Shown one piece after another: positions 60,012 through 64,000 of a stretch of 64,000 nt of DNA (position 1 is its first letter; each line of letters opens with the position of its first letter). The DNA lies in contig JADFUC010000277.1 of NCBI GenBank assembly GCA_019722365.1, forward strand, positions 62,001 to 126,000. The letters run 5' to 3'. The position numbers were made by a program, and so were the translations under genes. The stretch comes from Lithospermum erythrorhizon (Eukaryota; Streptophyta; Magnoliopsida; Boraginales; Boraginaceae). The notes under the pieces were generated by a model that worked only from the letters and a program-made list of their open reading frames with translations, ran no database searches and was not told where the DNA came from.

Positions 60012-61419
60012 TCAACTCTCGGAATCCGAGACCTCAATCACTTGAGATGGTGGAAACCCCTGAGCAAGAGTGAGTTCGAGTGAGCCATCATAATTCTTCG
60101 AAGATGAACCGACCTCAAACTTCCCGCGGCCTTTTGGGTTGTCGACACTTGTCCATCCTCTTCTGCCATTTTTTATTGGCTCTTTCGCCACCTTATTATC
60201 AACAATTGGACTCTTTCCTTCATCAATTTCGGATTTCTTGCTTTTTTTGTTGGTCCTAGGTGGACGAGTAGCATTTCTCTCCCTCGAAATGTGGCGAATA
60301 TCAGAACCTTCTAGAGGCATCACAGACTGTGCAGAAACACCTTCATTTGAAACAGAGAATTGCAAGATAGGTTGCCCTTCAAGAACCCTTTCAACAGCTG
60401 CTTGGCATGAGGCCCAATTGGCAGGGGAAAACATCCCCAATGAACCATAGATGGGATCCATTATCCTCCCACATGCCTCAAATAGTAGAGATTTGCATAG
60501 GTCTGTAACAATATTTTAAAGTTCATAATTAATCAAAGCATTAAGTCAACTAGCTTCTAGATGCTTTTTAATGAAATACATTCTGTTTTATACACGTCTT
60601 TTTTTACCTCTTTTTAGAAAAACAATATATTTCTTACCTGGCCTGCACATTCACAATTGTAACAAAAGTTACAGAACTTTTTCCTGAAATGTTGAATATG
60701 TTCTATAGGATGTTATAGTCCAAGGTTGAAGTGGAAACAAGCTACCATAGATGCTTAAAATATATAATCGTCTAAAAAAGCTTTCTTTTTCGCGATAGTT
60801 GATTGTTTCTGATTTTAATATCATTTTTTTATAATTTCGATGTAGCGTTTTACGTTTCAAATATAGTTTTTTTATAATTTGATATGGCGTTTCCATGATA
60901 AGCAATAAAAGCAACTTTTAAATCTAGCAATTATCTATTTTTGAAGCGGAGAAAGAAATATATGATACGTGTAATCCCATATGACAAGGATTGTGAGCTA
61001 ATTGCCGATTTAATCTCGAAAGTAATACAGTGTAATTGCCGATTTGATATCGAAAATGATAAGTGTAATTATTTGAGACCAAACCGAAAATTGGCACACA
61101 AAAACAAATAATGCATAAAGGGTTTTAATGACTAATAAGTCTATCACCTACATTGAAGTACTGGAAAATTCATGTATATCTTTTTGTATAATTGTTTTTA
61201 ATTAATTAAAAAATCACATATCTTTGTAATACCAGGACGCATGGTTGGATGAACAGGTTCGATCAGGTTGACCAATCCAGTGCGGCCATAAAATTTGGCA
61301 AGGAACATTGTTGCATTAGCTTGGGATTGTGGATTTGGAATCCATTGGATGCAGTCTCTTAAGACACAATCCTGATTGCAACCTTTTCGGAGGACTCTGC
61401 ATCCTTGACAACTACTCAT
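60012..61419 (-). CDS. Class II LOB-domain transcription factor (LBD37-42 group)
   Basis: Exon 1 is 61233-61419 and exon 2 is 60012-60502, with GT-AG borders and in phase, about 225 residues. The LOB domain begins [18 protein letters not shown] with zinc ligands C4, C7, C14 and C18 (CX2CX6CX3C). The GAS block [11 protein letters not shown] follows, then [16 protein letters not shown] across the splice and [20 protein letters not shown]. The class II form lacks the full leucine zipper of class I. The C-terminus holds [10 protein letters not shown], an EAR-like LxLxL repressor motif. Class II members such as LBD37-39 repress anthocyanin and nitrate-response genes. It lies 4.3 kb upstream of a degenerate relative in the same orientation, suggesting a tandem duplication. 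It acts in the nucleus; the exact orthologue is not resolved. Confidence 0.9.
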
Positions 61420-61462
61420 TTTGAAAATATAGAAATATGAAACTAAACTTATCAAGAAAGAT

Positions 61463-61518
61463 AGATGTGTATATCAAAATTTGGAAGAAAAGATGTGTAT
61501 ATCAAAATTTGGAAGAAA
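61463..61518. repeat. 28-bp tandem duplication in the LBD leader
   Basis: The 28-bp unit AGATGTGTATATCAAAATTT plus GGAAGAAA occurs twice, exactly, at 61463-61490 and 61491-61518. It is about 45-100 bp before the LBD start codon on the minus strand. Confidence 0.9.
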
Positions 61519-62748
61519 CTAAACTAAACTTATGCATAAATGTGAAGATTACTTCAACAAACTTTTTACACTTTCTACCCAGAATATGTTATGTTTTCGT
61601 CTCTATTTACCAACAATTGAAGATATATTCATATTAAAATATGGGATTATTTAGTACTTTTAGGAAGTTCTCCAGTTTAACTGCATATATATCCCCCAAA
61701 TGGGGGGTGAAAAGTATATAATGCCAGATTAAAAGATGGAATTGATCGAAGAGGGAATTGAATTTGGTCTATTAATAACCAGAGATGCATTTAATAAGGC
61801 TTTAAGCACATAAACCATGGGCTCAAATGTCCTGATGATTTGAATAATAAATCAATTTATTTGATCAAAAATAAATTTATTCAAGTGATTAATTAGTTAA
61901 ATTTTTCAGTTAAATTGAAATGGTGATAGTAATAATATAGTATTACCCAAAATTTTAACCGATGCTCCCTATCTATGTCGTTTGTACATGGATTAAGTCC
62001 GGCCTTTTACACCATAATTATCTTCCTAAACAAAATCCATTATGCGTGTTCTATTCAAGTTCTGAAATTTTCATATAATAATAAAATAATCTAGAGAATT
62101 TTTTTAGATGGAGAAGCAATTTTTTTATTATATTTGTAAGAATAGTTTACGTCATATAAAGAGCTCCATGCACGTAGGCTCGTGCACTAATACATGCAAT
62201 TTACGTTTTAACTCTTGATACAAAGTTGTTTATTTGTCTTTCTGATTTCCACGGTAACAGGAAGCTCCCTTAAATTCGCCCTTGTAAGATTAGTATCTAT
62301 GTCGTGTAGGGGGACATATTATTACCCTACCTGGATCTTATATGCGATTAGTAGTGATCATATATATATAAGGGCAGTGAAGGTATTAGGTGTGCATGAG
62401 GAAGTAGTTGTCCTCTTTAATTTAAAAAAAAAAAAAATTAATTTTATTAAATATTTTTTCAAAAATTATAGTTATTTTTAAAAATTTATGTTATTCACTC
62501 TACAAATTTTGTATTTTCTTCATAAATATTGCATCGAATAATTACATTTCTTTTTTATACCAAAAATTTTGGTTAAATCATTTATAAGTCCGTTTCCTTA
62601 TCACGCACAAATCAATTGTTATCGTCTCATTGCCTTCATAATTATGGTGTTTATCACCCCCGGCCACAATCATTACTAAAGCCATATTTATCGACGTGCA
62701 AAATTGAGAAAGTTAAATGCCCTTATGAAATGATTCTTTGAGCTTATT
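61519..62748. other. LBD promoter and intergenic DNA
   Basis: On the minus strand a TATA-like GGCATTATATACTT lies near 61715, next to a stem of CCCCCA/TGGGGG (61693-61706). The rest is AT-rich with no gene seen. Confidence 0.35.
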
Positions 62749-63414
62749 TGTTAGACCAACTGTCAATAATACTCGGATTAAGCGGTACAAATAAAGCAGA
62801 GCAGTAAAATAAATAGTACAAAAATTAAAAGACACAAAGATGGTAACCAGGTTAGGTGCCGATTATGCAGAGGCGAACTACTGAGTGAAGGACCTACTTA
62901 GCATTGAGATATTCTGAATAAGAACATATCTTCGCCGAGCATAATTCTGCTCAGCCCAGTAACAGTCTAGGCTCACGGCTTCTATCCTACATGACTCAGT
63001 GTTTACAATGAAAAACTCTCGATGATTTGATATAGCAGTAATTAATAAATAGCGATAAATGCATTCAGTTAGAAGTTTAGAGAATTATTTTAACACATTC
63101 AACCTACAAAAATATAATCTACCAATCTTTTAGCTCGCTCTTAAAACGTAGAAATTATTATAGCATGGAGTGGTGTTTTTCGGAATCTGAGCAAGCTGTA
63201 TATAGGGTGGGAGCCTTGAAAACGTATATGGAAATATCTTCCATAAATAATCTTTAAAAATTATGCAAATCTCGATCTTAAATGTAGAGAATCTTCGAGT
63301 TATTACCATATAGTCTTCGTACTTGAGAAATACTCGAAGCAAAATCCGAAAATATATATTAAGGCTGCAAAATCGGCGGCAACAAAATAAGCTGGCGGCA
63401 CCAAAACACCAACA
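62749..63414 (-). repeat. 3' LTR of a Ty1/copia element running off the right edge
   Basis: 666 bp starting TGTTAGACCAACTG and ending CACCAACA on the plus strand. A polypurine tract abuts its right end, so the element is on the minus strand and its interior lies to the right. The partner LTR is outside the window. Confidence 0.65.
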
Positions 63415-63430
63415 AACTCCCCATTTTAGA
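63415..63430 (-). promoter_or_regulatory. Polypurine tract of the right-edge copia element
   Basis: On the minus strand TCTAAAATGGGGAGTT runs directly into the TGTTGG start of the LTR, the same arrangement as in the SIRE-type element. Confidence 0.6.
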
Positions 63431-64000
63431 TATTTTGTTAGCCACTTCTATACTCCCCTTGTCGCATGCTCTCCCCACTGCCTCAAAAAATCAATCACAC
63501 TTACGACAAAAAGATGAATTTTCAATTCATTATCCTCGCGCAGTGATTAACCTTTAGAAGAACCTCGGCACGACCATTGGCTCAGCGTGTCAAGTTCATG
63601 TACATTTGGAGACAGAGATAACATTAGCTTCTTTTTCCTTTCCAGAAGATCCTGTGACCTTCAGCTTTACGATTAGCAACCTGAGAATTACCTCGATGTC
63701 GTTCTTGATTTTTCCATTCCTTGTGTTTGAGATACATCGAAATTTCGCACAGCCTCAGATTTCCTTATGATGAACAATTACTTAAATTTTGAATATGAGA
63801 ATCGACCATGTTGATGAATGTTCCTTCCGTAGAGCTTGTAGCATTAAGTGCTATGTGACGCTTTCTTTCCACAGGCTGATAGCATACCAGCTTTCTTTCC
63901 TTTTGTTTTCTTAGGTGTCATTATCATGAGAAGCATTGATTGTCGAACCCATTTATTGGCAGTTGGTACAACAGTTGAGATTCTTTAACTTTAGTGGAAC
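63431..64000 (-). mobile_element. Interior of the right-edge copia element (partial)
   Basis: No clear pol motif could be read in these 570 bases on the minus strand. Short frames are broken. By position it should be the 3' end of the element interior, but it may be a deleted or non-autonomous copy. Confidence 0.35.

Noticed and set aside
60139..60450. 103-codon plus-strand frame
   Set aside because: It is antisense to LBD exon 2, which has clear LOB and EAR motifs.

Overview
The window is plant nuclear DNA, almost certainly from a eudicot. It carries spliced genes with GT-AG introns, a CONSTANS-like factor, an AP2/ERF factor, two class II LOB-domain proteins, a GH31 apoplastic alpha-xylosidase, AT-rich spacers and many plant transposons (Ty3/gypsy, Ty1/copia of the SIRE type, MULE, Stowaway-like MITEs with TACTCC/GGAGTA ends). 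The species cannot be fixed from the sequence alone.

Layout. 1-11 kb: a decayed copia remnant, a relic of an NADP-dependent alkenal (double-bond) reductase, a 678-bp foldback element, then a second alkenal-reductase gene on the minus strand (exons from 10911 down to about 2.8 kb). Its third intron has been swollen to about 6 kb by a 5-kb gypsy element, and its last two exons are damaged. 11-18.5 kb: an apparently intact XYL1-type alpha-xylosidase gene, head to head with the reductase, three exons, with three or more transposons in its 3.6-kb second intron. 18.5-26.5 kb: gene-poor DNA with an LTR-like GC-rich block, Stowaway-type MITEs and a possible GRF zinc-finger relic. 26.7-41.8 kb: one Mutator-like (MULE) element whose transposase has been split by a 10.4-kb SIRE-type copia element and also by a lone LTR. 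42.9-54 kb: an ERF gene of the ERF118/119 (CRF-like) type and a CONSTANS-like (COL16-type) gene. Both are on the plus strand, and both are followed by related repeat sequences. 54-61.5 kb: two class II LBD genes on the minus strand, one with a canonical zinc motif and one that has lost most of it. 62.7 kb to the end: the 3' LTR and adjoining interior of another minus-strand copia element that runs off the window.

The host genes do not form a pathway. XYL1 acts in the cell wall on xyloglucan oligosaccharides; alkenal reductases detoxify reactive carbonyls; the ERF, COL and LBD proteins are nuclear regulators. What ties the window together is layered transposon insertion in and beside these genes. 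The most useful observations are the nested MULE/SIRE locus, an LTR-like promoter module inside the SIRE element in front of its extra (env-position) reading frame, compensated hairpin repeats upstream of XYL1, and the degenerate LBD paralogue.

All splice sites and alignments were made by eye. Family assignments rest on remembered motifs, and no database search was run.
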